Shown here: positions 28,501 through 42,520 of the stretch, one piece after another | How positions within the stretch are numbered: position 1 is the stretch's first letter | How the letters are laid out: each line of letters begins with the position of its first letter | DNA from: Megascapheus bottae | Lineage: Eukaryota; Chordata; Mammalia; Rodentia; Geomyidae | Reading direction: 5' to 3' | Assembly (NCBI GenBank): GCA_024803745.1 | Contig: JANJXV010000159.1 | Span: 432,498 to 496,497 of the forward strand | Length of the DNA stretch: 64,000 bases | Position numbers and translations under genes: made by a program | Notes under the pieces: generated by a model | The model's database searches: none | Seen by the model: the letters and a program-made list of their open reading frames with translations, nothing else | Told to the model about the DNA's origin: nothing

Positions 28501-30265
28501 CCTCCAGTCTGACTTAACACAGCTCCATTGTGTGACTTCACAAAACTCCATTCTATGATTTCACACACCTCCATACTATGACTTCACACACCTCCATCTA
28601 TGACTTCACACACCTCCATTCTGAGTTCACACACCTCCATTCTGTGACCTCACACACCTCCATTCTGACTTCACTCACCTCCATTGTATGACTTCACACA
28701 CCCCCATTCTGTGACTTCACACACCTCCATTCTATGACTTCACACACTTCAATTGTGACGTCACACACCTCCATTCTATGAATTCACAAATCTCCATTCT
28801 ATGACTTCACACACCTCCATTCTGACTTTACACACCTCCATTCTATGACTTCACAGACCTCGAATCTGTGTCTTCAGTCACCTCCACTGTATGACTTCAC
28901 ACTCCTCCATTCTATGACTTCCCACACCTCTTTCTATGACTTCACCACTTCCCTTCTATGACCGCACACCTCCATTCGAGACTTCACACACCTCCATTGT
29001 GTGACTTCACACACCTCCATTCTGTGACTTCACACACCTCCATTCTTTGACTTCACACACCTCTATTCTATGACTTCACACACCTTCATTCTTACTTCAC
29101 AAACATCCATTCTATGACTTAACACACCTCCATTCTATGATTTCACACACCTCCATTCTGTGATTCACACACCTGCATTCTGTGTTCACACACCTCAATT
29201 CTGTGACTTCACACACCTCCATTCTGACTTCACACACCTCCATTCCATGACATCACACACCTCCATTCTATGACTTCACACACATCCATTCTGTGACTTC
29301 ACACACCTCCATTCTGAGTTGACACACCTCCATTCTATGACTTCACACAACTCCATTCTGTGATGTCACACAACTCCATTCTATGACTTCACACACCTTC
29401 CTTCTTATTTCACAAAAATTCATTCTATGACTTCACACACCTCCATTCTATGACTTCACACACCTCCATTTGTTGACTTCACACACCTCCATTCTAAGAT
29501 TTCACACACCTCCATTGTGACTTCACGCACCTCCATTCTATGAGTTCACACAATCCATTCTGACTTCACACAGCTCCATTCTGTGACTTCACAAAACTCC
29601 ATTCTATGATTCCACACAACTCCATACTATGTCTTCACACACCTCCATCTATGACTTCACACACCTCCATTCTGAGTTCACACACATCCATTCTGTGACT
29701 TCACACACCTCCATTCTATGACATCACACACCTCCACTCTATGACTTCACACACATCCATTCTGTGACTTCACACACCTCCATTCTGAGTTGACACACCT
29801 CCATTCTATGACTTCACACAACTCCATTCTGTGACGTCACACACCTCCATTCTATGACTTCACACACCTCCATTCTGTGACGTCACACACCTCCATTCTA
29901 TGATTTCAAACACCTTCATTCTTACTTCACAAACATCCATTCTGTGACTTCACACACCTCCCTTCTGTGACTTCACACCTGCATTCTGACTTCACACACC
30001 TCAATTCTGTGAATTCACACACCTCAATTCTGTGACTTCACACAACTCCATTCTGACTTCACACACCTCCATTCTATGTTTTCACACACCTCCATTCTAT
30101 GACTTCACACACCTCCATTCTGTGACTTCACACACCTCCATTCTGACTTCACACACCTCCATTCTGACTTCACACACCTCAATTCTGTGTCTTCACAGAC
30201 CTCCATTCTGTGACTTCACACACCTCCATTTTCACTTCACACACTTCAATTCTGTGACTTCACAC

Positions 30266-30271
30266 ACCTCC
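30266..30271 (+). repeat. Target-site duplication, left, LTR copy 2
   Basis: ACCTCC immediately before the TG terminus. Confidence 0.75.
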
Positions 30272-30589
30272 TGTTGTGAGCCAGAGTGGAATCAATCTGT
30301 AACTTGTCTTGCATCAGATGATGGCTTTATTGTCTTATTGCTTTCTGGCCCTATTCTATGTAAATGACCTGAGAATTACCATATGAATGTAACACCTGGA
30401 GATTCCTGGGTCAGGAGGAGGGAAGAAGGGGGAGTGGAAAATAAACAGGCAGTCTCGGCAGTCTTTACCTGGACTGGGGACATACCGGACCCGCTGTGTT
30501 TGTCTCTCTTCTCTTTCTTGCTAGTCCTTGCCCCCGATTTCAGGAACCCCAATCTGCGAAGCCTGGTTTGCCGCCGGTTGGCCCCGGCA
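30272..30589 (+). mobile_element. Solo LTR, class II ERV-like, copy 2
   Basis: 318 bp, the same element as copy 1 at exactly +5031. It differs from copy 1 by G to T near 30307 (ACTTGTCTTGC for ACTTGGCTTGC), a change shared only with copy 3. This copy was made by duplication of the surrounding satellite and not by a new insertion, because the flanking satellite is identical for kilobases on both sides. Confidence 0.8.
30440..30445 (+). terminator. Poly(A) signal AATAAA in LTR copy 2
   Basis: Same LTR position (169-174) as in copy 1. Confidence 0.6.
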
Positions 30590-30595
30590 ACCTTC
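30590..30595 (+). repeat. Target-site duplication, right, LTR copy 2 (one mismatch)
   Basis: ACCTTC, the same one-base change as in copy 1. Confidence 0.7.
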
Positions 30596-33500
30596 ATTCT
30601 GTGAGTTCACACACCTCCATTCTTTGACTTCACACACCTCCATTCTTGGACTTCACACACCTCCATTCCATGACTTCACACACCTCAATTCTATGAGTTC
30701 ACACACCTCCATTCTATGAGTTCACACACCTCCATTTTGACTTCACACACCTCCATTCTATGACTTCATTCTGTGACTTCAGACACCTCCATTCTATGAC
30801 TTCACAGACCTCGAATCTGTGACTTCACTCACCTCCACTCTATGACTTCACACTTCTCCATTCTATCACTTCCCACAATTAAGTTCTATGACTTCACCCA
30901 TCTACATTCTATGACTTCACACCTCCATTCTGACTTCACACACCTCCATTCTATGACTTCACACACCTCCATTCTGACTTCACCCACCTCCAGTCTGTGA
31001 CTTTACACACCTCCATTCTATGATTTCACACACCTCCATTCTGTGACTTCACACACCTCCATTCTTTGACTTCACACACCTCCATTCTGTGACTTCACTC
31101 ACCTCCATTGTGAGTTCACACAGCTCCATTCTGTGACTTCACACACCTCCATTCTGTGACTTCACACACCTTGATTCTCTGACTTCACACACCTCCATTG
31201 TACGATTTCACACACCTCCATTCTGTGACTTCACACATCTCCATTCTATGACTTCACACATCTCCATTCTGTGACTTCACACACCTCCATTCTGAGCTCA
31301 CACACCTCCATTTTGTGACTTCACACACCTCCATGATATGACTTCACACACCTCTATTTTGTGACTTCACACACCTCCATTCTATGACTTCACACACCTA
31401 CATTGTGACTTCACACACGTATGTTCTATCAGTTCACACACCTGCATTGTTACTTCACACACCTCCATTGTCTGACTTCACACACCTCCATTCTCTATTC
31501 ACACACCTCCATTCTGACTTCACACACCTCAATTCTGTGACTTCACACACCTCCATTCTATGACTTCACACACCTCCATTCTGTGACTTCACACATCTTG
31601 ATTCTATGATTTCACATACCCCCATTCTGACTTCACACACCTCCATGCGTTGACATCAAAAACAACCATTCTATGACTTCACACAACTCCATTGTGTCTT
31701 CACACACCTCCATTCTATGACTTCACACCCCTCCATTTTTTGACTTCACACACCTCCATTCTAAGATTTCACACACCTCTATTGTGACTTCACACACCTC
31801 CATGCTATGAGTTCACACACCTCCTTTCTGACTTCACAGAGCTCCATTCTGTGACTTCACAAAACTCCATTCTATGATTCCACCCACCTCCATACTATGT
31901 CTTCACACACCTCCATCTATGACTTCACACACCTCCATTCTGAGTTCACAAACCTCCATTCTGTGACTTCACACACCTCCATTCTGACTTCACACACCTT
32001 CATTGTATGACTTCACACACCTCAATTCTATGATTTCACACACCTCCATTCTATAACTTCACACACCTCCATTCTGTGACGTCACACACCTCCTTTCTAT
32101 GACTTCAAACACCTTCATTCTTTCTTCACAAACATCCATTCTGTGACTATACACACCTCCCTTCTTTGACTTCACACCTGCATTCTGACTTCACACACCT
32201 ATATTCTGTGACTTCACACACCTCAATTCTGTGACTTCACACACCTCCATTCTGACTTCACACACCTCCATTCTGTGACTTCACACACCTCCATTCGATG
32301 CCTTCACACACCTCCATTTTGTGACTTCACACACCTAAATTCTATGATTCACACAACTCCATTCTGTGACTTCACGCCCCTCCATTCTATGACTTCACAC
32401 ACCTCCATTCTGTGACTTCACACACCTTGATTCTATGATTTCACATACCTCCATTCTGACTTCACACACCTCCATTCTATGACTTCACACACCTCCAGTC
32501 TGACTTAACACAGCTCCATTGTGTGACTTCACAAAACTCCATTCTATGATTTCACACACCTCCATACTATGACTTCACACACCTCCATCTATGACTTCAC
32601 ACACCTCCATTCTGAGTTCACACACCTCCATTCTGTGACCTCACACACCTCCATTCTGACTTCACTCACCTCCATTGTATGACTTCACACACCCCCATTC
32701 TGTGACTTCACACACCTCCATTCTATGACTTCACACACTTCAATTGTGACGTCACACACCTCCATTCTATGAATTCACAAATCTCCATTCTATGACTTCA
32801 CACACCTCCATTCTGACTTTACACACCTCCATTCTATGACTTCACAGACCTCGAATCTGTGTCTTCAGTCACCTCCACTGTATGACTTCACACTCCTCCA
32901 TTCTATGACTTCCCACACCTCTTTCTATGACTTCACCACTTCCCTTCTATGACCGCACACCTCCATTCGAGACTTCACACACCTCCATTGTGTGACTTCA
33001 CACACCTCCATTCTGTGACTTCACACACCTCCATTCTTTGACTTCACACACCTCTATTCTATGACTTCACACACCTTCATTCTTACTTCACAAACATCCA
33101 TTCTATGACTTAACACACCTCCATTCTATGATTTCACACACCTCCATTCTGTGATTCACACACCTGCATTCTGTGTTCACACACCTCAATTCTGTGACTT
33201 CACACACCTCCATTCTGACTTCACACACCTCCATTCCATGACATCACACACCTCCATTCTATGACTTCACACACATCCATTCTGTGACTTCACACACCTC
33301 CATTCTGAGTTGACACACCTCCATTCTATGACTTCACACAACTCCTTTCTGTGATGTCACACAACTCCATTCTATGACTTCACACACCTTCCTTCTTATT
33401 TCACAAAAATTCATTCTATGACTTCACACACCTCCATTCTATGACTTCACACACCTCCATTTGTTGACTTCACACACCTCCATTCTAAGATTTCACACAC

Positions 33501-34256
33501 CTCCATTGTGACTTCACGCACCTCCATTCTATGAGTTCACACAATCCATTCTGACTTCACACAGCTCCATTCTGTGACTTCACAAAACTCCATTCTATGA
33601 TTCCACACAACTCCATACTATGTCTTCACACACCTCCATCTATGACTTCACACACCTCCATTCTGAGTTCACACACATCCATTCTGTGACTTCACACACC
33701 TCCATTCTATGACATCACACACCTCCACTCTATGACTTCACACACATCCATTCTGTGACTTCACACACCTCCATTCTGAGTTGACACACCTCCATTCTAT
33801 GACTTCACACAACTCCATTCTGTGACGTCACACACCTCCATTCTATGACTTCACACACCTCCATTCTGTGACGTCACACACCTCCATTCTATGATTTCAA
33901 ACACCTTCATTCTTACTTCACAAACATCCATTCTGTGACTTCACACACCTCCCTTCTGTGACTTCACACCTGCATTCTGACTTCACACACCTCAATTCTG
34001 TGAATTCACACACCTCAATTCTGTGACTTCACACAACTCCATTCTGACTTCACACACCTCCATTCTATGTTTTCACACACCTCCATTCTATGACTTCACA
34101 CACCTCCATTCTGTGACTTCACACACCTCCATTCTGACTTCACACACCTCCATTCTGACTTCACACACCTCAATTCTGTGTCTTCACAGACCTCCATTCT
34201 GTGACTTCACACACCTCCATTTTCACTTCACACACTTCAATTCTGTGACTTCACAC

Positions 34257-34262
34257 ACCTCC
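34257..34262 (+). repeat. Target-site duplication, left, LTR copy 3
   Basis: ACCTCC immediately before the TG terminus. Confidence 0.75.
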
Positions 34263-34580
34263 TGTTGTGAGCCAGAGTGGAATCAATCTGTAACTTGTCT
34301 TGCATCAGATGATGGCTTTATTGTCTTATTGCTTTCTGGCCCTATTCTATGTAAATGACCTGAGAATTACCATATGAATGTAACACCTGGAGATTCCTGG
34401 GTCAGGAGGAGGGAAGAAGGGGGAGTGGAAAATAAACAGGCAGTCTCGGCAGTCTTTACCTGGACTGGGGACATACCGGACCCGCTGTGTTTGTCTCTCT
34501 TCTCTTTCTTGCTAGTCCTTGCCCCCGATTTCAGGAACCCCAATCTGCGAAGCCTGGTTTGCCGCCGGTTGGCCCCGGCA
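34263..34580 (+). mobile_element. Solo LTR, class II ERV-like, copy 3
   Basis: 318 bp and apparently identical to copy 2, including the shared ACTTGTCTTGC change. TG/CA termini and the poly(A) signal are intact. It was made by the 3991-bp-lag duplication. Confidence 0.8.
34431..34436 (+). terminator. Poly(A) signal AATAAA in LTR copy 3
   Basis: Same LTR position (169-174) as in copies 1 and 2. Confidence 0.6.
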
Positions 34581-34586
34581 ACCTTC
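34581..34586 (+). repeat. Target-site duplication, right, LTR copy 3 (one mismatch)
   Basis: ACCTTC, as in copies 1 and 2. Confidence 0.7.
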
Positions 34587-35560
34587 ATTCTGTGAGTTCA
34601 CACACCTCCATTCTTTGACTTCACACACCTCCATTCTTGGACTTCACACACCTCCATTCCATGACTTCACACACCTCAATTCTATGAGTTCACACACCTC
34701 CATTCTATGAGTTCACACACCTCCATTTTGACTTCACACACCTCCATTCTATGACTTCATTCTGTGACTTCAGACACCTCCATTCTATGACTTCACAGAC
34801 CTCGAATCTGTGACTTCACTCACCTCCACTCTATGACTTCACACTTCTCCATTCTATCACTTCCCACAATTAAGTTCTATGACTTCACCCATCTACATTC
34901 TATGACTTCACACCTCCATTCTGACTTCACACACCTCCATTCTATGACTTCACACACCTCCATTCTGACTTCACCCACCTCCAGTCTGTGACTTTACACA
35001 CCTCCATTCTATGATTTCACACACCTCCATTCTGTGACTTCACACACCTCCATTCTTTGACTTCACACACCTCCATTCTGTGACTTCACTCACCTCCATT
35101 GTGAGTTCACACAGCTCCATTCTGTGACTTCACACACCTCCATTCTGTGACTTCACACACCTTGATTCTCTGACTTCACACACCTCCATTGTACGATTTC
35201 ACACACCTCCATTCTGTGACTTCACACATCTCCATTCTATGACTTCACACATCTCCATTCTGTGACTTCACACACCTCCATTCTGAGCTCACACACCTCC
35301 ATTTTGTGACTTCACACACCTCCATGATATGACTTCACACACCTCTATTTTGTGACTTCACACACCTCCATTCTATGACTTCACACACCTACATTGTGAC
35401 TTCACACACGTATGTTCTATCAGTTCACACACCTGCATTGTTACTTCACACACCTCCATTGTCTGACTTCACACACCTCCATTCTCTATTCACACACCTC
35501 CATTCTGACTTCACACACCTCAATTCTGTGACTTCACACACCTCCATTCTATGACTTCAC

Positions 35561-38040
35561 ATACCTCATTTCTGAGTTGACACACCTCCATTCTGTGACT
35601 TCACATACCTCCAATCTGACTTCACACACCTCCATTCTATGACTTCACACACCTCCATTCTGTGACTTCAAAAACCACCATTCTATGACTTCACACATCT
35701 CCATTGTGACGTCACACACCTCCATTCTATGAGTTCACACAGCTACATTCTGACTTCACACACCTCCATTCTACGCCTTCGCACACCTCTATTCTGACTT
35801 CACACCCCTCCATTCTGTGACTTCACACACCTCCACTCTGTGACTTTACACACCTCCATTCTGTGACTTCACACACCTCCCTTCTGTGACTTCACACACC
35901 TCCATTCTATGACTTCACACCCCTTCATTCTTATTTCACAAAAATCCATTCTCTGACTTCACACACCTCCATTCTATGACTTCACACACCTCCATTTTTT
36001 GACTTCACACACCTCCATTCTAAGATTTCACACACCTCCATTGTGACTTCACACACCTCCATTCTATGAGTTCACACAACTCCATTCTGACTTCACACAG
36101 CTCCATTCTGTGACTTCACAAATCTCCATTCTATGATTCCACACACCTCCATTCTATGACTTCACACACTTCCATTCTATGACTTCACACACCTCCATTC
36201 TTTGACTTCAAACACCTCCATTTTGAGTACACAAACCTCCATTCTGGGACTTCACACACCTCCATTCTATGAATTCACAAACCTCCATTCTATGACTTCA
36301 CACACCTCCATTCTATGACTTCACACACACCATTCTATGAATTCACACACCTCCATTCTGTGACTTCACACACCCCCATTCTGTGACTTCACACACCTCC
36401 ATTCTATGACTTCACACACTTCAATTGTGACGTCACACACCTCCATTCTATGAATTCACAAATATCCATTCTATTACTTCACACACCTCCATTCCGACTT
36501 TACACACCTCCATTCTATGACTTCACAGACCTCGAATCTGTGTCTTCAGTCACCTCCACTGTATGACTTCACACTCCTCCATTCTATGACTTCCCACACC
36601 TCTTCCTATGACTTCACCACTTCCCTTCCATGACCGCACACCTCCATTCGAGACTTCACACACCTCCATTGTGTGACTTCACACACCTCCATTCTATGAC
36701 TTCACACACCTTCATTCGTACTTCACAAACATCCATTCTATGACTTCACACACCTCCATTCTATGATTTCACACAACTCCATTCTGTGATTCACACACCT
36801 GCATTCTGTGTTCACACACCTCAATTCTGTGACTTCACACACCTCCATTCTGACTTCACACACCTCCATTCTGTGACTTCACACACCTCCCTTCTGTGAC
36901 TTCACACACCTCCATTTTGAGTACACAAACCTCCATTCTGTGACTTCACACACCTCCATTCTATGAATTCACAAACCTCCATTCTATGACTTCACACACC
37001 TCCATTCTATGACTTCACACACCTCCATTCTATGAATTCACACACCTCCATTCTGTGACTTCACACACCTGCATTCTATGACTTCACACACCTCCATTCT
37101 GTGACTTCACCCACCTCCATTGTGAGTTCAAATACCTCCATTCTGTGATTCACACACCTTCATTCTGTGACTTCACACACCTCCATTCTATGACTTCACA
37201 GACCTCCTTTTAATGACTTCACACACCTCCATTCTGTGACTTCACGCACCTCCATTCTATGACTTCACACACCTCCATTCTGTGACTTCACACACCTTGA
37301 TTCTATGATTTCACATACCTCCATTCTGACTTCACACACCTCCATTCTATGACTTCACACACCTCCATTTGTTGACTTCACACACCTCCATTCTAAGATT
37401 TCACACACCTCCATTGTGACTTCACACACCTCCATTCTATGAGTTCACACACCTCCATTCTGACTTCACACAGCTCCATTCTGTGACTTCACAAAACTCC
37501 ATTCTATGATTCCACCCACCTCCATACTATGTCTTCACACACCTCCATCTATGACTTCACACACCTCCATTCTGAGTTCACACACCTCCTTTCTGTGACT
37601 TCACACACCTCCATTCTGACTTCACACACCTTCATTTTATGACTTCATACACCTCAATTGTATGATTTCACACACCTCCATTCTATAACTTCACACACCT
37701 CCATTCTGTGACGTCACACACCTCCATTCTATGACTTCAAACACCTTCATTCTTTCTTCACAAACATCCATTCTGTGACTACACACACCTCCCTTCTTTG
37801 ACTTCACACCTGCAATCTGACTTCACACACCTCTATTCTGTGACTGCACACACCTCAATTCTGTGACTTCACACACCTACATTCTGTGACTTCACACACC
37901 TCCATTCGATGCCTTCACACACCTCCATTTTGTGACTTCACACACCTAAATTCTATGATTCACACACCTCCATTCTGTGACTTCACGCACCTCCATTCTA
38001 TGACTTCACACACCTCCATTCTGTGACTTCACACACCTTG
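35561..38040 (+). repeat. Satellite between the two LTR-bearing groups
   Basis: Monomer array with rearranged pieces of modules seen elsewhere. The CTCGAATCTGTGTC marker is at 36534, an AAAAACCACCATTC variant is near 35670 (also at 44593 and 44817), and a block at about 36900-37330 resembles 22200-22600. A long compressed version of the ~2.3-kb HOR is visible. No gene or other element is seen. Confidence 0.75.
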
Positions 38041-39480
38041 ATTCTATGATTTCACATACCTCCATTCTGACTTCACACACCTCCATTCTATGACTTCACA
38101 CACCTCCATTCTGACTTCACACAGCTCCATTGTGTGACTTCACAAAACTCCATTCTATGATTTCACACACCTCCATACTATGACTTCACACACCTCCATC
38201 TATGACTTCACACACCTCCATTCTGAGTTCACACACCTCCATTCTGTGACTTCACACACCTCCATTCTGACTTCACTCACCTCCATTGTATGACTTCACA
38301 CACCCCCATTCTGTGACTTCACACACCTGCATTCTATGACTTCACACACTTCAATTGTGATGTCACACACCTCCATTCTATGAATTCACAAATCTCCATT
38401 CTATGACTTCACACACCTCCATTCTGACTTTACACACCTCCATTCTATGACTTCACAGACCTCGAATCTGTGACTTCAGTCACCTCCACTGTATGACTTG
38501 AGACTCCTCCATTCTATGACTTCCCACACCTCTTTCTATGACTTCACCACTTCCCTTCTATGACCGCACACCTCCATTCGAGACTTCACACACCTCCATT
38601 GTGTGACTTCACACACCTCCATTCTGTGACTTCACACACCTCCATTCTTTGACTTCACACACCTCTATTCTATGACTTCACACACCTTCATTCTTACTTC
38701 ACAAACATCCATTCTATGACTTCACACACCTCCATTCTATGATTTCACACACCTCCATTCTGTGATTCACACACCTGCATTCTGTGTTCACACACCTCAA
38801 TTCTGTGACTTCACACACCTCCATTCTGACTTCACACACCTCCATTCTATGACATCACACACCTCCACTCTATGACTTCACACACATCCATTCTGTGACT
38901 TCACACACCTCCATTCTGAGTTGACACACCTCCATTCTATGACTTCACACAACTCCATTCTGTGACGTCACACACCTCCATTCTATGACTTCACACACCT
39001 TCCTTCTTATTTCACAAAAATCCATTCTATGACATCACACACCTCCACTCTATGACTTCACACACATCCATTCTGTGACTTCACACACCTCCATTCTATG
39101 AGTTCACACAACTCCATTCTGACTTCACACAGCTCCATTCTGTGACTTCACAAATCTCCATTCTATGATTCCACACACCTCCATTCTATGACTTCACACA
39201 CCTCCATTTTTTGACTTCACACACCTCCATTCTAAGATTTCACACACCTCCATTGTGACTTCACACACCTCCATTCTATGAGTTCACACAATCCATTCTG
39301 ACTTCACACAGCTCCATTCTGTGACTTCACAAAACTCCATTCTATGATTCCACACAACTCCATACTATGTCTTCACACACCTACATCTATGACTTCACAC
39401 ATCTCCATTCTGAGTTCACACACCTCCATTCTGTGACTTCACACACCTCCATTCTGACTTCACACACCTTCATTGCATGA
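38041..39480 (+). repeat. ~1.44-kb duplicated segment, first copy (lag 3030)
   Basis: Matches 41071-42510 at lag 3030 (38041 with 41071; CTCGAATCTGTGACTTCAG at 38464 with 41494). Divergence is at the level of scattered substitutions, for example ATAACACACC near 41884 for ATCACACACC. It lies upstream of LTR copy 4. Confidence 0.82.
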
Positions 39481-39934
39481 CTTCACATACCTCAATTCTA
39501 TGACTTCACACACCTCCATTCTATAACTTCACACACCTCCATTCTGTGACGTCACACACCTCCATTCTATGATTTCAAACACCTTCATTCTTACTTCACA
39601 AACATCCATTCTGTGACTTCACACACCTCCCTTCTGTGACTTCACACCTGCATTCTGACTTCACACACCTCTATTCTGTGAATTCACACACCTCAATTCT
39701 GTGACTTCACACACCTCCATTCTGATTTCACACACCTCCATTCTATGTTTTCACACACCTCCATTCTATGACTTCACACACCTCCATTCTGTGACTTCAC
39801 ACACCTCCATTCTGACTTCACACACCTCCATTCTGACTTCACACACCTCAATTCTGTGTCTTCACAGACCTCCATTCTGTGACTTCACACACCTCCATTT
39901 TGACTTCACACACTTCAATTCTGTGACTTCACAC

Positions 39935-39940
39935 ACCTCC
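39935..39940 (+). repeat. Target-site duplication, left, LTR copy 4
   Basis: ACCTCC immediately before the TG terminus. Confidence 0.8.
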
Positions 39941-40258
39941 TGTTGTGAGCCAGAGTGGAATCAATCTGTAACTTGGCTTGCATCAGATGATGGCTTTATT
40001 GTCTTATTGCTTTCTGGCCCTATTCTATGTAAATGACCTGAGAATTACCATATGAATGTAACACCTGGAGATTCCTGGGTCAGGAGGAGGGAAGAAGGGG
40101 GAGTGGAAAATAAACAGGCAGTCTCGGCAGTCTTTACCTTGACTGGGGACATCCCGGACCCGCTGTGTTTGTCTCTCTTCTCTTTCTTGCTAGTCCTTGC
40201 CCCCGATTTCAGGAACCCCAATCTGCGAACCCTGGTTTGCCGCCGGTTGGCCCCGGCA
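39941..40258 (+). mobile_element. Solo LTR, class II ERV-like, copy 4
   Basis: 318 bp with TG/CA termini and perfect 6-bp ACCTCC duplications on both sides. It shares with copy 5 the changes CATCCCGG (for CATACCGG) and GCGAACCCTGG (for GCGAAGCCTGG), and has a private TTACCTTGACTGG. It keeps ACTTGGCTTGC as in copies 1 and 5. This copy and copy 5 keep the original target-site duplication, and removing the element leaves an uninterrupted standard monomer. Confidence 0.82.
40109..40114 (+). terminator. Poly(A) signal AATAAA in LTR copy 4
   Basis: Same LTR position (169-174) as in the other copies. Confidence 0.6.
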
Positions 40259-40264
40259 ACCTCC
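40259..40264 (+). repeat. Target-site duplication, right, LTR copy 4 (perfect)
   Basis: ACCTCC, identical to the left copy. It continues directly into ATTCTGTGAG, completing a monomer. Confidence 0.8.
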
Positions 40265-41070
40265 ATTCTGTGAGTTCACACACCTCCATTCTTTGACTTC
40301 ACACACCTCCATTCTTGGACTTCACACACCTCCATTCCATGACTTCACACACCTCAATTCTATGAGTTCAAACACCTCCATTCTATGAGTTCACACACCT
40401 CCATTTTGACTTCACACACCTCCATTCTATGACTTCATTCTGTGACTTCACACACCTCCATTCTATGACTTCACAGACCTCGAATCTGTGACTTCACTCA
40501 CCTCCACTCTATGACTTCACACTTCCCCATTCTATGACTTCCCACACCTAAGTTCTATGACTTCACCCATCTACATTCTATGACTTCACACCTCCATTCT
40601 GACTTCACACACCTCCATTCTATGACGTCACACACCTCCATTCTGACTTCACCCACCTCCATTCTGTGACTTCACACACCTCCATTCTATGATTTCACAC
40701 ACCTCCATTTTGTGACTTCACACACCTCCATTCTTTGACTTCACACACCACCATTCTGTGACTTCACTCACCTCCATTGTGAGTTCACACAGCTCCATTC
40801 TGTGACTTCACACACCTCCAGTCTGTGACTTCACACACCTTGATTCTCTGACTTCACACACCTCCATTGTACGATTTCACACACCTCCATTCTGTGACTT
40901 CACACATCTCCATTCTATGACTTCACACATCTCCATTCGGTGACTTCACATACCTCCATTCTGAGCTCACACACCTCCATTCTGTGACTTCACACACCTC
41001 CATTCTGTGACTTCACGCACCTCCATTCTATGACTTCACACACCTCCATTCTGTGACTTCACACACCTCG

Positions 41071-42510
41071 ATTTTATGATTTCACATACCTCCATTCTGA
41101 CTTCACACACCGCCATTCTATGACTTCACACACCTCCATTCTGACTTCACACAGCTCCATTGTGTGACTTCACAAAACTCCATTCTATGATTTCACACAA
41201 CTCCATACTATGACTTCACACACCTCCATCTATGACTTCACACACCTCCATTCTGAGTTCACACACCTCCATTCTGTGACTTCACACACCTCCATTCTGA
41301 CTTCACTCACCTCCATTGTATGACTTCACACACCTCCATTCTGTGACTTCACACACCTCCATTCTATGACTTCACACACTTCAATTGTGACGTCACACAC
41401 CTCCATTCTATGAATTCACAAATCTCCATTCTATGACTTCACACACCTCCATTCTGACTTTACACACCTCCATTCTTTGACTTCACAGACCTCGAATCTG
41501 TGACTTCAGTCACCTCCACTGTATGACTTCACACTTTTCCATTCTATGACTTCCCACACCTCTTTCTATGACTTCACCACTTCCCTTCTATGTCCGCACA
41601 CCTCCATTCGAGACTTCACACACCTCCATTGTGTGACTTCACACACCTCCATTCTGTGACTTCACACACCTCCATTCTTTGACTTCACACACCTCTATTC
41701 TATGACTTCACACACCTTCATTCTTACTTCACAAACATCCATTCTATGACTTCACACACCTCCATTCTATGATTTCACACACCTCCATTCTGTGATTCAC
41801 ACACCTGCATTCTGTGTTCACACACCTCAATTCTGTGACTTCACACACCTCCATTCTGACTTCACACACCTCCATTATATGACATAACACACCTCCACTC
41901 TATGACTTCACACACATCCATTCTGTGACTTCACACACCTCCATTCTGAGTTGACACACCTCCATTCTATGACTTCACACAACTCCATTCTGTGACGTCA
42001 CACACCTCCATTCTATGACTTCACACACCTTCCTTCTTATTTCACAAAAATCCATTCTATGACATCACACACCTCCACTCTATGACTTCACACACATCCA
42101 TTCTGTGATTTCACACACCTCCATTCTATGAGTTCACACAACTCCATTCTGACTTCACACAGCTCCATTCTGTGACTTCACAAATCTCCATTCTATGATT
42201 CCACACACCTCCATTCTATGACTTCACACACCTCCATTTTTTGACTTCACACACCTCCATTCTAAGATTTCACACACCTCCATTGTGACTTCACACACCT
42301 CCATTCTATGAGTACACACAATCCATTCTGACTTCACACAGCTCCATTCTGTGACTTCACAAAACTCCATTCTATGATTCCACACAACTCCATACTATTT
42401 CTTCACACACCTCCATCTATGACTTCACACACCTCCATTCTGAGTTCACACACCTCCATTCTGTGACTTCACACACCTCCATTCTGACTTCACACACCTT
42501 CATTGTATGA
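41071..42510 (+). repeat. ~1.44-kb duplicated segment, second copy (lag 3030)
   Basis: Second copy of 38041-39480. At its right end it does not continue into the left flank of an LTR. It jumps to sequence that normally lies after the LTR (see 42521-42705). Confidence 0.82.
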
Positions 42511-42520
42511 CTTCACACAC

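Larger units (their letters stand above)
26615..31561 (+). repeat. LTR-bearing segmental duplication, copy 2
   Basis: Matches copy 1 at lag 5031 up to about 31571. There copy 1 continues into a CTCATTTCTGAGTTGACAC monomer (near 26540) while this one joins a TTCACACATCTTGATTC monomer and becomes copy 3. The junction with copy 1 falls inside common monomers at about 26614-26640, as expected for unequal exchange within the array. Confidence 0.88.
31562..35560 (+). repeat. LTR-bearing segmental duplication, copy 3 (lag 3991 to copy 2)
   Basis: Matches about 27570-31569 of copy 2 at a constant lag of 3991 bp (27610 with 31601, 28862 with 32853, LTR 30272 with 34263). It is shorter than copies 1 and 2 because the exchange started about 1 kb further in. 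At its right end it keeps the CTCATTTCTGAGTTGACAC continuation that copy 1 has near 26540 (lag 9022 from copy 1) but copy 2 has lost. A private change is ACTCCTTTCTGTGATG near 33350. Confidence 0.87.
39560..40980 (+). repeat. LTR-bearing unit, copy 4, with flanks
   Basis: Satellite either side of LTR copy 4 matches the flanks of copies 1-3 with substitutions, and matches copy 5 more closely at a lag of about 3155 bp. The start is where a GATTTCAAACACC monomer begins the shared left flank. The end is where it turns to TTCACGCACC monomers. Confidence 0.82.
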
